Assembly (NCBI RefSeq): GCF_017377855.1 | Contig: NZ_JAFREP010000034.1 | Coordinates: 1-64,000, forward strand | Origin: Acanthopleuribacter pedis | GTDB taxonomy: Bacteria; Acidobacteriota; Holophagae; Acanthopleuribacterales; Acanthopleuribacteraceae | Direction of reading: 5' to 3' | DNA: 64,000 bases | Shown: positions 1 through 8,180 of the stretch, piece by piece | How positions within the stretch are numbered: position 1 is the stretch's first letter | How the letters are laid out: the number at the start of each line of letters is the position of its first letter | Notes under the pieces: generated by a model | What the model saw: the letters and a program-made list of their open reading frames with translations, nothing else | Told to the model about the DNA's origin: nothing | Database searches by the model: none | Position numbers and translations under genes: made by a program

Positions 1-201
1 GCGTATCCTGCACTTTATGCGGTGTCGACCCGAAGAAGTATCTGTCGGAAACGATTATGCGAATCCGCAACGGCCGCGGCTTTCAGCTTCCCTATGCATT
101 TGCCAATGAGCACGAGACCTTCAACCTGATCTAGCGTTGGCTCGTGGTTCTAGCTTAAAGGAAGCGAGGGCGCGTTTTTGCCTGCTCGTTGGTAGGCTTA
201 C
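1..201 (+). mobile_element. Right end of an insertion sequence (IS66-like), truncated by window edge
   Basis: The stretch holds the end of a transposase-like frame (stop at 132-134) followed by about 67 bases without a gene. The last bases, GCTTAC at 196-201, resemble the conserved terminal CGCTTAC of IS66-family elements. The neighbouring toxin frame becomes open only just past this point, which suggests the element's edge lies at about position 201. AAAAAAGG at 202-209 would then be one copy of the 8-bp target duplication typical of the family. The left end is outside the window, so the family call and the exact boundary are inferences. Confidence 0.45.
3..134 (+). CDS. C-terminal fragment of a transposase (IS66 TnpC-like), 5' end outside window
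   Basis: Forty-three codons are readable before the TAG stop. The fragment reads C-x-x-C-G-V-D-P-K-K-Y-L followed by R-I-R-N-G. This resembles the C-terminal element of IS66 transposases, which commonly ends with a G-(I/V/L)-(D/E)-P-x-x-(Y/W)-L motif. No catalytic DDE residues lie in the visible part. It is placed directly before a toxin gene that lacks its own 5' end, so it probably belongs to the element that broke that gene. The identification rests on a short motif and is tentative. Confidence 0.4.
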   Translation, partial: VSCTLCGVDPKKYLSETIMRIRNGRGFQLPYAFANEHETFNLI

Positions 202-972
202 AAAAAAGGCCCCAAGGATGCGCCGACGAAGACCGAATGTTTCCCGGCCGGAACCCTGGTGCTTGCTGAAAACGGCCTCGTTCCGATTGAGGAGATCGCG
301 GTCGGCGATTGGGTTTGGAGCCGTGACGATCAAACCGGCGAAGAAGGTTGGGAACAGGTAACCCGTGTGTTCCAGCGTGAAACGGACGCCCTGCAAGAGC
401 TGAGCTTCATTGATTCGGAAGGATCACAGTTTGGGATTCAGGCCACGGCAGAACACCCCTTCTGGGCAGAGCCTGGGCTGTGGGTTGCCGCAGGTGAGCT
501 GGCACGAGGTCAAAAAGTGTGGGCCCGGTCAGGTTGGGCGGAAGTTCAAGAAAACAGAAGCCAACCAGTGGTAAAATTGGTTTTCAACTTCGAGGTTCGT
601 AACTTTCACACGTATTTTGTTGGGAATAACGGGCTTTTGGTTCACAATTCTTGCAAAGATAATGGCCCAAAACCAAATAATGGTGACGCAAAACCCCATG
701 GTTCACCGCCCCACAACAATGCAATTGATGACTACATTGATAACCTCCCAGATAGTTCAAAGAACATTCGAAAAAATCAAGCTCAGGTGGATGTGAATGG
801 TAACAAAGTTGGAAATAACAGGCCTGATGTTCAGTTCGATGACAACAAAGTTCACTATAACGTTGAGTTTGATAATAGATCTAGTTCTAGTGCAAAACAC
901 GGCGAGGTTTTGAGAAATAATGACCCTGATAGTGTAGTTGAGCTACACAAGTTGGACCCAGGAGGGAATTAA
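202..972 (+). pseudogene. Rhs-type polymorphic toxin tip: Hint (intein-like) domain plus PD-(D/E)xK-like nuclease, 5' end lost to IS insertion
   Basis: The open frame runs from about 199 to 972, with a stop at 193-195 and IS-like sequence before it, so the Rhs or other carrier part is missing. The pretoxin Hint domain starts at the catalytic Cys codon 238-240 (C-F-P-A-G-T-L-V). It continues through P-I-E-E-I-A-V-G-D and T-A-E-H-P-F-W and ends at L-L-V-H-N-S-C. Hint domains cleave themselves to release the toxin behind them. That toxin part is lower in GC and carries N-R-P-D-V-Q-F-D then H-Y-N-V-E-F-D and N-D-P-D-S-V. This arrangement of acidic residues matches restriction-endonuclease-fold tips of Rhs toxins. 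A GTG at 259 could restart translation, but the product would lack the Hint Cys. The immunity gene begins 3 bases after the stop. The nuclease assignment is moderately sure; the disruption is clear from the sequence. Confidence 0.7.
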
Positions 973-975
973 AAT

Positions 976-1599
976 ATGAATATAATTCAACCCATGCAAA
1001 CCTTCAAGAAGATCTCCTTTTCCTGTATAAATGGAAACTCTCTTGATTTAATTAGCGAATTCGAAGAGATCTTCTCCTTAAGTCGTTCAAAAGGCTGGGA
1101 AATCAAAACAGAGAAGACGCTTGATTTGAAATCCCTTTATCACCCGGCTCCTAAGTCAGGTGGAGCGCACTTACCTGAATTTCTCCTGTGGAGTCCAGAA
1201 CAAAGAAAAGACACATCTGTGTTTTTCTCAAACTATATCGATGGGCTTTCTGGGACTATTAAAGCGTTAACGGGCTGTTTTGAAAGGCATTCCTACTCAG
1301 CTCATGTTTCGGCCCCTGAAGACGACTTTCCGTATTTCTCTTTTCAATTCTTTTCAGAAGGAGCTGTAGAGAGGGTTGTCTATGCTATGAAAGATGATCC
1401 AAAATGGGAGTTCTTCCAAAAAGGAGAACTGCTTCCTATTGAAGATGCTAGTTCATACCGAAAAAGAGAAATTAGGAATCGCTTAACTGAGGAGATTATT
1501 GCGAGCTACTTTAAAAAGCTAGGATGGGATATTTCTCTCGAATCCTTCTGGGCTTCTTCTGGCTCCCCAATGCGTTTTTCCAAGACAGAGTGGGACTAG
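976..1599 (+). CDS. Putative immunity protein for the Hint-nuclease toxin
   Basis: The 207-residue product has no signal peptide or membrane segment and is not a family I recognise by motif. It is rich in aromatic residues and Ser (for example F-P-Y-F-S-F-Q-F-F and S-F-W-A-S-S-G-S). The start ATG at 976 follows a strong GGAGGG (961-966), which lies inside the last codons of the toxin, so the two are translationally coupled. Base composition is clearly poorer in GC than the rest of the window, as in the toxin tip, a usual sign of toxin-immunity cargo moving together. Function as an antitoxin is inferred from position, size and composition. The toxin looks inactivated, so this may now be an orphan immunity gene. 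Confidence 0.55.
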   Translation: MNIIQPMQTFKKISFSCINGNSLDLISEFEEIFSLSRSKGWEIKTEKTLDLKSLYHPAPKSGGAHLPEFLLWSPEQRKDTSVFFSNYIDGLSGTIKALTGCFERHSYSAHVSAPEDDFPYFSFQFFSEGAVERVVYAMKDDPKWEFFQKGELLPIEDASSYRKREIRNRLTEEIIASYFKKLGWDISLESFWASSGSPMRFSKTEWD

Positions 1600-1816
1600 A
1601 AGAAAAGTCAATCAAATGAAGCCGTTTTTTGACTAAAAACCTTGGAAGAAAAAAGCCAGGGAGTTGTGTCAACAAATACCCTCGGATGAGCCAATCTTCT
1701 TATCCGGGGGTTTATTCCATTCGGAGATTGAGTCTGGGTTTCCCTCGATTCTGTAGACATCCCGCAAACAAGATGTGCACAAATTCAGGGGGCTTCCATG
1801 TGGAACCGCTGGCTGA

Positions 1817-3406
1817 TTAGGCCGCCTTGGCGTTTTGATTCTTGGCAATGGTCCTTAGGATTTTTACCGCTTCCTTGGGGGTGAGGCCGAGGGTTGCGAC
1901 AAATCGGGCGAGTTCGTTGGCGATGGTTTCTTGGTCATAACGATCAGTCGCCTTTGCTTGGTTGCCGAGGTACTGCGCATGCTTGGCTAAGATGTGATCG
2001 CAAACCTTTTGGAAGTTGTGCCGGTTTTTGGTGGGGTTGAAGCCGGGCACAATATAACCACTTGTCACATCGGATTCAGACACATGGTTGAGCATTTCTT
2101 TGATGTCCCGGTAGCCTATCCCCACATCGTTGGCGATGCTTGCAAAGGTTCTGCGTGCCGCATGGGGTGAATAATCAAAACCCAAGCATTGGATAAATTG
2201 GAACACCGAAATGTGCCGCTTGATCGGTCGCCCTGGATCCTTGGTCGAGGAAAAAACGAACGGGTTGTCACCCCGGTTTGCGTGAAGTTCCCGCAAGAGT
2301 GCCCATACATAAGTTGACATGGGCACAAAATGAGACTCGCCATTTTTGGTTCCCTGGAAATCGAAGTCATGTTCATCCAAGTTCAAATGAACCTTGCCGT
2401 TCTTATCAAAGTCACCGAAAAGCGCATCACCGTCTTTTTTGGGGCGCCGGATACTTCCCGGAAGTTGGAAGTAGCCTTCCTCCAGGTCTACATAGGCCCA
2501 CTTAAGGAACCGCGCTTCATTGAAACGCAGGCCCGTGAACAGGCTCAACTTTGTTAGCAAGATTGTCATGGCGACAAAAGGAAGCGGCACTCCTTCTTCT
2601 GTGTACCAAACCTTGTGGCCGGAGCCCTCGGTCATCCGATCAAGTTCGGCCAAAAAACGGCCCAGTTGATGATTCTTGACAACCATCCGTTTTGGTTTGT
2701 GTCGCTTGATGCCGTATTCTTCCCGAATTATTTGGCGCGCTTCGAGGATCGGGCACTGACCCAAGATTTTGTTCCCCTCGGTATCCTTAAAAAGTTTCTT
2801 ATTGGTGTTCCAAATATTGGAATAGGCGTAGAGCATATTCCAAGAGGAGGCGCGGGAACCGCCACGGTGCCGTTCGGCGAAACGAGCGGCAATCATCGCC
2901 GGGGAGATCTCGCGAATATCCAGCTTGAGCCATGACGGGTCAAAACCTTCATTGATGTTTCTGGCCAAACTGTGAAGCGTGGTGGCCTTAAGGTACGTTT
3001 TTTTGCTGAAAAACACTTTGACAGCGTCATCCATGAGCAAGACCGGGTTTGCGCCTGAAGATTTCGACCGATTCACCAACAGCGGCGGGAGACCAAGCAG
3101 CTTGCGACCCGCTTCGTCTTCTCGAGGATCAATACCGGCTTCACACAAGCGTTTAAGTTCGGCCGCCCACTCGCGTGCTTCCTTGTAGTTCACCGCGTTG
3201 TGAGGGCCGACAACAGCGCGCATGGAGAAGGTTAGGGCAGAGCCCTTGCGGCCAGACACACGCTTGTCGAAGGTGAATGCCATTTTCGATTTTCCAATGG
3301 TGAATTTTAGCCCTTTGAAGGCGGAATCCTTAATGGTTACCGGCACCCCTGCCTTGATAAATGGACGCAGGTTGTCTACATTAAACCTGATTTTCTGAAT
3401 GTTCAT
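1817..3406 (-). CDS. Tyrosine recombinase / phage-type integrase
   Basis: The 529-residue protein belongs to the tyrosine recombinase family, which cuts and rejoins DNA through a covalent 3'-phosphotyrosine. The N-terminal third carries an arm/core-binding region. In the catalytic half I see the first Arg in T-G-L-R-F-N-E-A, then H-A-A-R-R-T-F (His and second Arg), then L-N-H-V with the nucleophile region V-T-S-G-Y-I-V-P. The full Arg-His-Arg-His-Tyr set seems present. An upstream in-frame start at 3520 exists. The ATG at 3406 is preferred because an AAGGGG-like site precedes it and the sequence from there looks like a normal N-terminus. It probably moved the adjoining accessory DNA. No tRNA or clear att repeat was found next to it. 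Confidence 0.88.
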   Translation of the reverse strand: MNIQKIRFNVDNLRPFIKAGVPVTIKDSAFKGLKFTIGKSKMAFTFDKRVSGRKGSALTFSMRAVVGPHNAVNYKEAREWAAELKRLCEAGIDPREDEAGRKLLGLPPLLVNRSKSSGANPVLLMDDAVKVFFSKKTYLKATTLHSLARNINEGFDPSWLKLDIREISPAMIAARFAERHRGGSRASSWNMLYAYSNIWNTNKKLFKDTEGNKILGQCPILEARQIIREEYGIKRHKPKRMVVKNHQLGRFLAELDRMTEGSGHKVWYTEEGVPLPFVAMTILLTKLSLFTGLRFNEARFLKWAYVDLEEGYFQLPGSIRRPKKDGDALFGDFDKNGKVHLNLDEHDFDFQGTKNGESHFVPMSTYVWALLRELHANRGDNPFVFSSTKDPGRPIKRHISVFQFIQCLGFDYSPHAARRTFASIANDVGIGYRDIKEMLNHVSESDVTSGYIVPGFNPTKNRHNFQKVCDHILAKHAQYLGNQAKATDRYDQETIANELARFVATLGLTPKEAVKILRTIAKNQNAKAA

Positions 3407-3614
3407 ACACCAGCCCCTTGCTGTTCTGATTTCGTTTTGGGACTCGGTAAAAAGTAAGCGCTTGCAGTTCCCGACAAATGTCCGACAAAACGAGGATACA
3501 TCAGTAAGCGCAAAGCGCAAAATCGGCGCATCTTACAAAATCAATGTCACCTAAACATAACAATATAAAGCGCTTAAAGAAGCTAGGGTGCTCAGAGAGT
3601 AACCAGGGAAAAAC

Positions 3615-3780
3615 AACAAACGGTTGTGGAACAACCGTTTGTTCTGGGTCCCCGGGGGTTCCCGTCGTGCAGGCCGCTGAAGGCGCCGGCCAAACAACAA
3701 CCAACCGAACCCAATGGATCAAAACCACCCACACCCAACGAAACCCAACGTACCAACACCACCGAAAAACCGACCCTGAC
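3615..3780 (+). repeat. Dispersed repeat copy A (hairpin + conserved core + C/A-rich tail)
   Basis: The copy begins with a perfect 13-bp stem (3615-3627 pairing 3631-3643, loop GGA). A conserved core follows from about 3644 to 3691 (CTGGGTCCCCGGGGGTTCCC, then TGCAGGCCGCTGAAGGCGCC). It ends in about 90 bases strikingly rich in C and A and poor in G and T. Copies B (4086) and C (7465) share the core nearly base for base and have tails of the same composition. Confidence 0.8.
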
Positions 3781-3824
3781 GCCATGAACCGCCGCGGGGT
3801 TTGAACCCCAGGAGCCTCTGGTGT

Positions 3825-3868
3825 CAACGCCTTCAGCGTTTTCCTGTCCGTGAACCCCCGAGACCCAG
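3825..3868 (-). repeat. Decayed inverted copy of the dispersed repeat core
   Basis: Read on the minus strand, this segment matches the core of copies A, B and C with several differences. The plus strand shows CGCCTTCAGCG, then GTGAACCCCCG and AGACCCAG. These are the complements of CGCTGAAGGCG, CCGGGGGTTCCC and CTGGGTC. It faces copy A and adjoins the hairpin at 3864-3900. Confidence 0.6.
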
Positions 3869-3900
3869 GGTACGACCATTTTCAATGGTCGTACCCGGGG
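3864..3900. repeat. Strong stem-loop, 13-bp perfect stem with 3-nt loop
   Basis: GGGTACGACCATT (3868-3880) pairs perfectly with AATGGTCGTACCC (3884-3896) across a TTC loop. The stem can be extended outward by three G-C pairs after one mismatch. No T tract follows on either strand, so it is not a standard intrinsic terminator. It lies between two oppositely oriented copies of the dispersed repeat. Confidence 0.75.
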
Positions 3901-4085
3901 CTAACCGATTGCCCACCTTCAGAGGGCGTCCAGGATGGCGAGGCGAAGCCTCGCGTTCATTCAAAGCATGGTCCGTGGATGAGGTGGTGCGGCCCGCTCC
4001 GGTGCACGCACACGCCTCGGCGTGTGCTGAAGTGGCGCGCCGAGTCGACAACCGTCCAAAGAGGGTGTTGCGGTGTGATCACATG

Positions 4086-4225
4086 TTGGTGGAACAACCG
4101 TTTGCTCCGCGTCCCCGGGGGTTCCCGCCGTGCAGGCCGCTGAAGGCGCCGCCCAAACAAATACCAACCCCAAACCGAAAAACACCGCAAACCCCAAGGG
4201 CTCACTCACCACACCAACCAACAAA
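4086..4225 (+). repeat. Dispersed repeat copy B
   Basis: The core at 4092-4155 matches copies A and C with a few substitutions (GCTCCGCGTCC where A has GTTCTGGGTCC). The left arm of the opening hairpin is largely lost. The core is followed by about 70 bases rich in C and A, like the tails of the other copies, which run into the protease terminator. Confidence 0.75.
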
Positions 4226-4260
4226 AAACGGCGCCGCTCCAGAAAGAAACGACGCCGTTT
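4222..4260 (-). terminator. Intrinsic terminator of the protease gene
   Basis: On the minus strand an 8-bp stem (AAACGGCG with CGCCGTTT, plus-strand 4226-4233 and 4253-4260) is followed by a run of T (plus-strand A at 4223-4228). It begins 13 bases past the stop codon of the protease and is oriented to end that transcript. Confidence 0.75.
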
Positions 4261-4272
4261 GCATGTTACGAA

Positions 4273-6354
4273 TTAACGCTCAAAAAAGTGAGGGACCGGT
4301 TCAATTTCACCCAAGGTACGGTGAACAAACTTGATCTGGTAATAGGGATATTCAACCCGGGGCAAGGTGCGGTCGAAGTAGACCTGATCGCTGTAGCGAA
4401 CGTAGGGACCCGCTTTGTATTTGGAAACATACACGCGGTAACCGATGATGCCGCGCCACGCACGGCTGGGATCGCTACCCACGTAGGTGCCGGCTGCCGA
4501 ATCGCAATCCCTGTCTTCCAGAAACGCACTGTCCAGGCTGGTTTCGTCTTCCGTGGTCATCGCGTGGCTGGAGGGGGAATCGGGACGGGTTTCCGCACCC
4601 TCGCCGCAGTATTCGTCCTGGTCGAAACCGGCCGTGTCGCGACCGCCGGTCACCCAAAAGGTCTGCTGACCCCAGTCAACCCAGTAACCCACGTACCATT
4701 TGGCCGCCCAGACATAAGGTGATTGCCATTCGCCCCAAATCGGACGTTTCTCATCGGTTCCCAGCAAGCTGGTGGCGACCTGAGGCATGACCTCGGTGTC
4801 CATTTTCTGGGCGAAGATCACTTCCACATAATGGAACCCTTCTTTGAGGGTGACGTACTCGCCGTTCTGCTCAAGCGGACGACCGTTGATCAGGATGTCG
4901 AACACCTGGGCGCCTTTGCCGGAGGAAGGTTTGGACGCGGTAGTGCGGGTGCTCGCCTTGCGTTTGGGCAGGCCGTACTTGGCGAAGTTCCAAGCGCGTT
5001 CCGCGTTGCCGCCGGCCAGCACGATGATCTGGTGCAGTTCTCGGGCACTCAAGTGGGGGAAAAACGCTTTGAGCATGCCCGCGGTGCCGGAAGCAAAAGG
5101 CGCGGCCATCGAGGTACCGGACCAGCGGCTGCGTTCGCCGCCCGGCACCGTGCTGTCAATCGCCTTGCCAGGCAGGGTGATTTCGTAACCGGTGTTGGAG
5201 AACCAAGCCGTTGCACCGTCGCAACCGGAAGCGGACACGCCGATCACGTCGCTGTAGGCGCCGGGGTAGGCGGGGGCGTCCGTAATGCGTTGGCCCTTGT
5301 TGCCGGCTGAACCGACCAAAACCGTGTAGGGGCTGACTGCCTTAATGGTGTCGCGCAGCAGGCCGACGTCGTCGCCCAGTGAAAAGCTCATGGAAACCAC
5401 GTCGGCTCGGTTGGCAACCGCGTGGCCGATGGCCGCCGCGATGTTGGACAAACAGGTTTTACCGGAGGCGTCGAACACCTTCAGCGGCATCAGCTCACCC
5501 CAGCTCAAAATGCCGGGGCGGTCGCTGCCACCCGCGTTGGCCGCGATAATGCCGCTCACGTGGGTGCCGTGGCCGAGCCGGTCGGTGACGTCGTTGGCGC
5601 TCCCTTCTTTGGTCCAGTTGCGGGCCGCCACCAAGCTGGAAGTGGCGAACTCGGGGTGGTTTGTGTCCAGGCCGGAGTCGATCACCGCAACCCTGGGCGT
5701 GTAGCCGGGGATGGTGGCGGGATGGTAATACTCGGAATGCATCGCCATCGCGTCGAATTCCCAGAAGCTCGCTTTGTTGCGTGTCATCGCCGCGGCCGGG
5801 GCGGCGCGGTCCAACTGAACAATCGGGTCGCGGTAGGCTTCGACAACCCAACCCATGGCGCCCAAATCGATCAGGAGCCGGTCGATGTCGACACCGTCAA
5901 TGCGGTGCAAGGTAAAGCTGATGTAGGCGCCCAGTTCCACGATCTCGGGATCGCCGGCGTCCAGGAAGGAAGCGGGGAACACGTAATCAAGGTTGCCGGG
6001 GAGCGCGGCCGGTCGGGTGATGTCTTGCATCTCGAGTGCGCGGACAATGGCCTCGCTCAGCGCCTTGTAGGCGAACTCCAAGTCATCGGGAACAAAGGTG
6101 AATTGGATGATCGACTTGTTGTCCTCGTCGCAAGAATACTCGCCGCATTCGCCGGCGTTGAGGGTGACGGATCCAAACCATAAGCATAAAAAGGCGAGGG
6201 TTAAACCAAGTGCCCGTTGCACCCCTGGCTGGGTGAACGGCGCGACGTCGGTAGAGCAGGAAACATTTGCCGTTGAAACCGAGTGCGATTCAAAGGATGA
6301 ATCGCCGTTGTTTGTTTGATTTAAACGGAAATGACGCGAAACTTGGTGAGACAT
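4273..6354 (-). CDS. Secreted subtilisin-like serine protease (S8 family)
   Basis: This 693-residue protein carries the complete S8 triad. Asp lies in A-V-I-D-S-G-L-D (about residue 221), His in G-H-G-T-H-V-S-G (about 261) and Ser in G-T-S-M-A-A-P (about 413). A hydrophobic segment near residues 50-65 (L-G-L-T-L-A-F-L-C-L-W-F) is consistent with Sec export after an unusually long N-region. Residues 80-200 look like a propeptide. About 220 residues follow the catalytic domain and show no family I recognise; they are rich in Tyr, Trp and Asp. The ATG at 6354 has a GGGAG site upstream. The gene stands alone between repeat-rich regions and ends at an intrinsic terminator. It probably acts outside the cytoplasm on unknown proteins. 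Confidence 0.92.
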   Translation of the reverse strand: MSHQVSRHFRLNQTNNGDSSFESHSVSTANVSCSTDVAPFTQPGVQRALGLTLAFLCLWFGSVTLNAGECGEYSCDEDNKSIIQFTFVPDDLEFAYKALSEAIVRALEMQDITRPAALPGNLDYVFPASFLDAGDPEIVELGAYISFTLHRIDGVDIDRLLIDLGAMGWVVEAYRDPIVQLDRAAPAAAMTRNKASFWEFDAMAMHSEYYHPATIPGYTPRVAVIDSGLDTNHPEFATSSLVAARNWTKEGSANDVTDRLGHGTHVSGIIAANAGGSDRPGILSWGELMPLKVFDASGKTCLSNIAAAIGHAVANRADVVSMSFSLGDDVGLLRDTIKAVSPYTVLVGSAGNKGQRITDAPAYPGAYSDVIGVSASGCDGATAWFSNTGYEITLPGKAIDSTVPGGERSRWSGTSMAAPFASGTAGMLKAFFPHLSARELHQIIVLAGGNAERAWNFAKYGLPKRKASTRTTASKPSSGKGAQVFDILINGRPLEQNGEYVTLKEGFHYVEVIFAQKMDTEVMPQVATSLLGTDEKRPIWGEWQSPYVWAAKWYVGYWVDWGQQTFWVTGGRDTAGFDQDEYCGEGAETRPDSPSSHAMTTEDETSLDSAFLEDRDCDSAAGTYVGSDPSRAWRGIIGYRVYVSKYKAGPYVRYSDQVYFDRTLPRVEYPYYQIKFVHRTLGEIEPVPHFFER

Positions 6355-7112
6355 AAAGATAACTCCCGAGATTAGGGTCGACGAAAGGCGAGGCAGCTAA
6401 AAACTGTCGCGCTTAACATCAAGTAAGTGAACGGAATCGTTGTGAGGTTGCGAAAAAAAATCAAAAGATAACAAAAGTGGGCAACCGCTTTGGGGGAAAG
6501 TCAGGCGCAGAGGCGTAACCGGTTGACGAAAGGGGCCGGCCGTATCGCAAAAAGGATTGAGAGGAGGCGGGCGTGTCCCTTTCGGCGCGGCGGATGAGCC
6601 GAGCGGAAGGGTGCATTTCGTGACCCCAAGCAGTGGTGCACAAGGGTTATCCCCGCGTGCGACGTACGCGTTTTAACACAAAACGAAGTGCGCGACACTG
6701 AAAGATAATCTTTTCTCGGCCGTTGGTTCGTTCCGTATTCCTCGGTCCCAATCCACTGCTACAACGTGAAGTCCTGGAAACAATTCGCTTGCCGTTTCAA
6801 AATCGGCTAAAGGGCGCAATCGTGTCTCGGTTGCCAAAAGGGCGACTCCTTGTGAGAGTAGAAAGGTGAGTGAGGTCTTGGGTGGTTGATTTTCTTTGGT
6901 TATAGAAATGATTGCCGGCAGAAGAATGGGCTACACGAATTATTTATTATGAAGTGTAGGTTCTTGGCCAACGAAGCCACAACCTAGGTGGTGCGGCGCA
7001 AAAGAACCGTGACCTGGATCAACCCGGGGGAGAAACCGGAGCACTTGGTGCGCTACCCCACAAAACAGGGCGGGTGGTTCGGCGCACGGTTCAATCGAAC
7101 CGGCAGTGAATC
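6355..7112. other. Non-coding stretch upstream of the protease
   Basis: No gene with a recognisable product or convincing start was found on either strand. The region nearest 6355 must hold the protease promoter, but I could not identify a clear -35/-10 pair. A palindromic CGGTTCAATCGAACCG at about 7088-7103 resembles a tRNA T-arm, but no cloverleaf fits around it. Confidence 0.5.
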
Positions 7113-7301
7113 AGAAAAACGGGTGTACGTCGCACAAAAAAACGGGTGAACGGCTGGGCGTCGCACAAGAAAAACGGGTGTACGGATGGGCGTCGCACAA
7201 GAAAAACGGGTGTACGGCTGGGCGTCACACAAGAAGAACGGGTGTACGGATGGGCGTCGCACAAAAAAAACGGGTGTACGGATGGGTGAATGTCGCATGT
7301 G
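7113..7301. repeat. 32-bp tandem repeat array (about six units)
   Basis: The unit begins ACGGGTGTACGGATGGGCGT and continues CGCACAAGAAAA. Unit starts are at 7142, 7174, 7206, 7238 and 7270, an exact 32-bp period. A shortened first unit (23 bp to the next) starts at 7119. Units differ at a few bases (GGATGG versus GGCTGG, CGCAC versus CACAC). The period is not a multiple of three and there are no unique spacers, so the array is neither a protein repeat nor a CRISPR. Confidence 0.9.
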
Positions 7302-7427
7302 ATTCGCACACCGTTGTGTGTTGATCCCGCGTACCCGGGACGGGTACGCACACCGTCAGGCGGGGACCACCCTTAATTTAAACATGAGCCGAAGGCGAAT
7401 CACGTCTGGTTGCTCCGAAGGAGCTTA

Positions 7428-7680
7428 GGCGCCGGCCCCGCCGGCGCCGGTGATTTCAGCCCAGACCAAGGGGTTGTGTAACAACCGTTTGTTCTGGGTC
7501 CCCGGGGGTTCCCGTCGTGCAGGCCGCTGAAGGCGCCGGCCTAACAACAACCAAAACCCCAACAGACCATGAACAAAAAACCAACCCCACCATCACCCAA
7601 ACAAATCCAAACCCCAAGGTCGTTGCGCCCCAACGAGAAAATACAAAAAACAAAAAATCGCGAAAAAAAATGGGGTCCGA
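7428..7680 (+). repeat. Dispersed repeat copy C with adjacent GC hairpin
   Basis: A perfect 9-bp GC hairpin (7428-7436 with 7440-7448, loop CCC) precedes the copy. The core (about 7471-7541) is almost identical to copy A, from AACAACCGTTTGTTCTGGGT through TGAAGGCGCCGGCC. About 140 bases follow that are rich in C and A and nearly devoid of G and T, like the tails of A and B but longer. Confidence 0.8.
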
Positions 7681-8166
7681 GCGCAACCTCCCCCGACCCC
7701 CGCGCACCTACCTGGTGAAGTCGCCAAGATCTCTCAACGATGCCGCTCATAGCGGCGTTTGAGTGGTTTGGTTGAGAAGGTTGCTTCGCCGAGGTCTTCG
7801 CGGGCCTCGGCTATCCTTCCTCCTCCTTCACCGTGGGAGAACCCGGGCGTGTGCGACAGGCCGTGAACCAACTTCACAAACTTCAGCCGCGGTTTGTCGA
7901 ACACCATCCCGGGTGACCCGCCCCCGATCCATGCCCGTTACGCCGCCGGCATGCACATCGGTTTTATCTTTATCCCGTCCTTCACTATCAAAATGAACTA
8001 TATGGTCCTCCAGCGCGGGGCCGCCCTAAGTTGATCAAGCCGGGCGCGCCCAACTTAATGGAACCAACCTGAAGTGACCCTGTTTCCACGCACGGCGTAA
8101 CCCAAGATAATGCCGCACCGCTTGGGGTGTGCCGTCGGCGAAGGGCCTGTCAGGACAACCTTCTTT
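7681..8166. other. Intergenic stretch, possibly holding a decayed gene
   Basis: No intact gene is supported. One plus-strand reading from about 7773 resembles coding sequence for a short way (G-E-P-G-R-V-R-Q-A-V-N-Q-L-H-K-L) but soon meets stops, and another frame takes over. It may be a gene remnant; I could not name a family. The promoter of the small exported protein at 8181 should lie in the last part. Confidence 0.35.
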
Positions 8167-8180
8167 AGGAGAGAAGCGCA

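Larger units (their letters stand above)
3407..4221. other. Gene-poor, hairpin-dense intergenic island
   Basis: No credible gene was found; open frames on both strands here have no recognisable domains and are explained by the repeats. The stretch contains several short perfect inverted repeats with tiny loops: 3615-3643, 3868-3896, 3938-3954 and 4008-4027. It also contains copies A and B of a dispersed repeat and a decayed inverted copy between them, all described separately. The dense stem-loops next to a recombinase suggest a hot spot for small non-autonomous elements. Confidence 0.6.

Noticed and set aside
3795..3808. GGGGTTTGAACCCC resembling a tRNA T-arm
   Set aside because: No acceptor, D or anticodon stems fit around it. 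It is one of many hairpins in this region.
3801..4334. 177-codon open frame across the hairpin island
   Set aside because: It runs through repeat copies and inverted repeats and across the terminator of the protease gene, with a low-complexity product.
4723..6183. Long plus-strand open frames opposite the protease
   Set aside because: They are antisense to a gene with a complete catalytic triad and have no motifs of their own.
7088..7103. CGGTTCAATCGAACCG resembling a tRNA T-loop
   Set aside because: Upstream sequence cannot be folded into a cloverleaf.
7113..7301. CRISPR array
   Set aside because: Units are directly adjacent with no unique spacers, and no cas genes were seen in the window.
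7053..7351. Open frames on both strands across the 32-bp array
   Set aside because: The period is not a multiple of three, so the predicted peptides change frame in every unit. They are artefacts of the repeat.
7763..7996. Short open frame of 77 codons downstream of repeat copy C
   Set aside because: Very Arg/Ser/Pro-rich product of the out-of-frame kind with no ribosome site. A neighbouring frame looks slightly more coding-like but is interrupted by stops.
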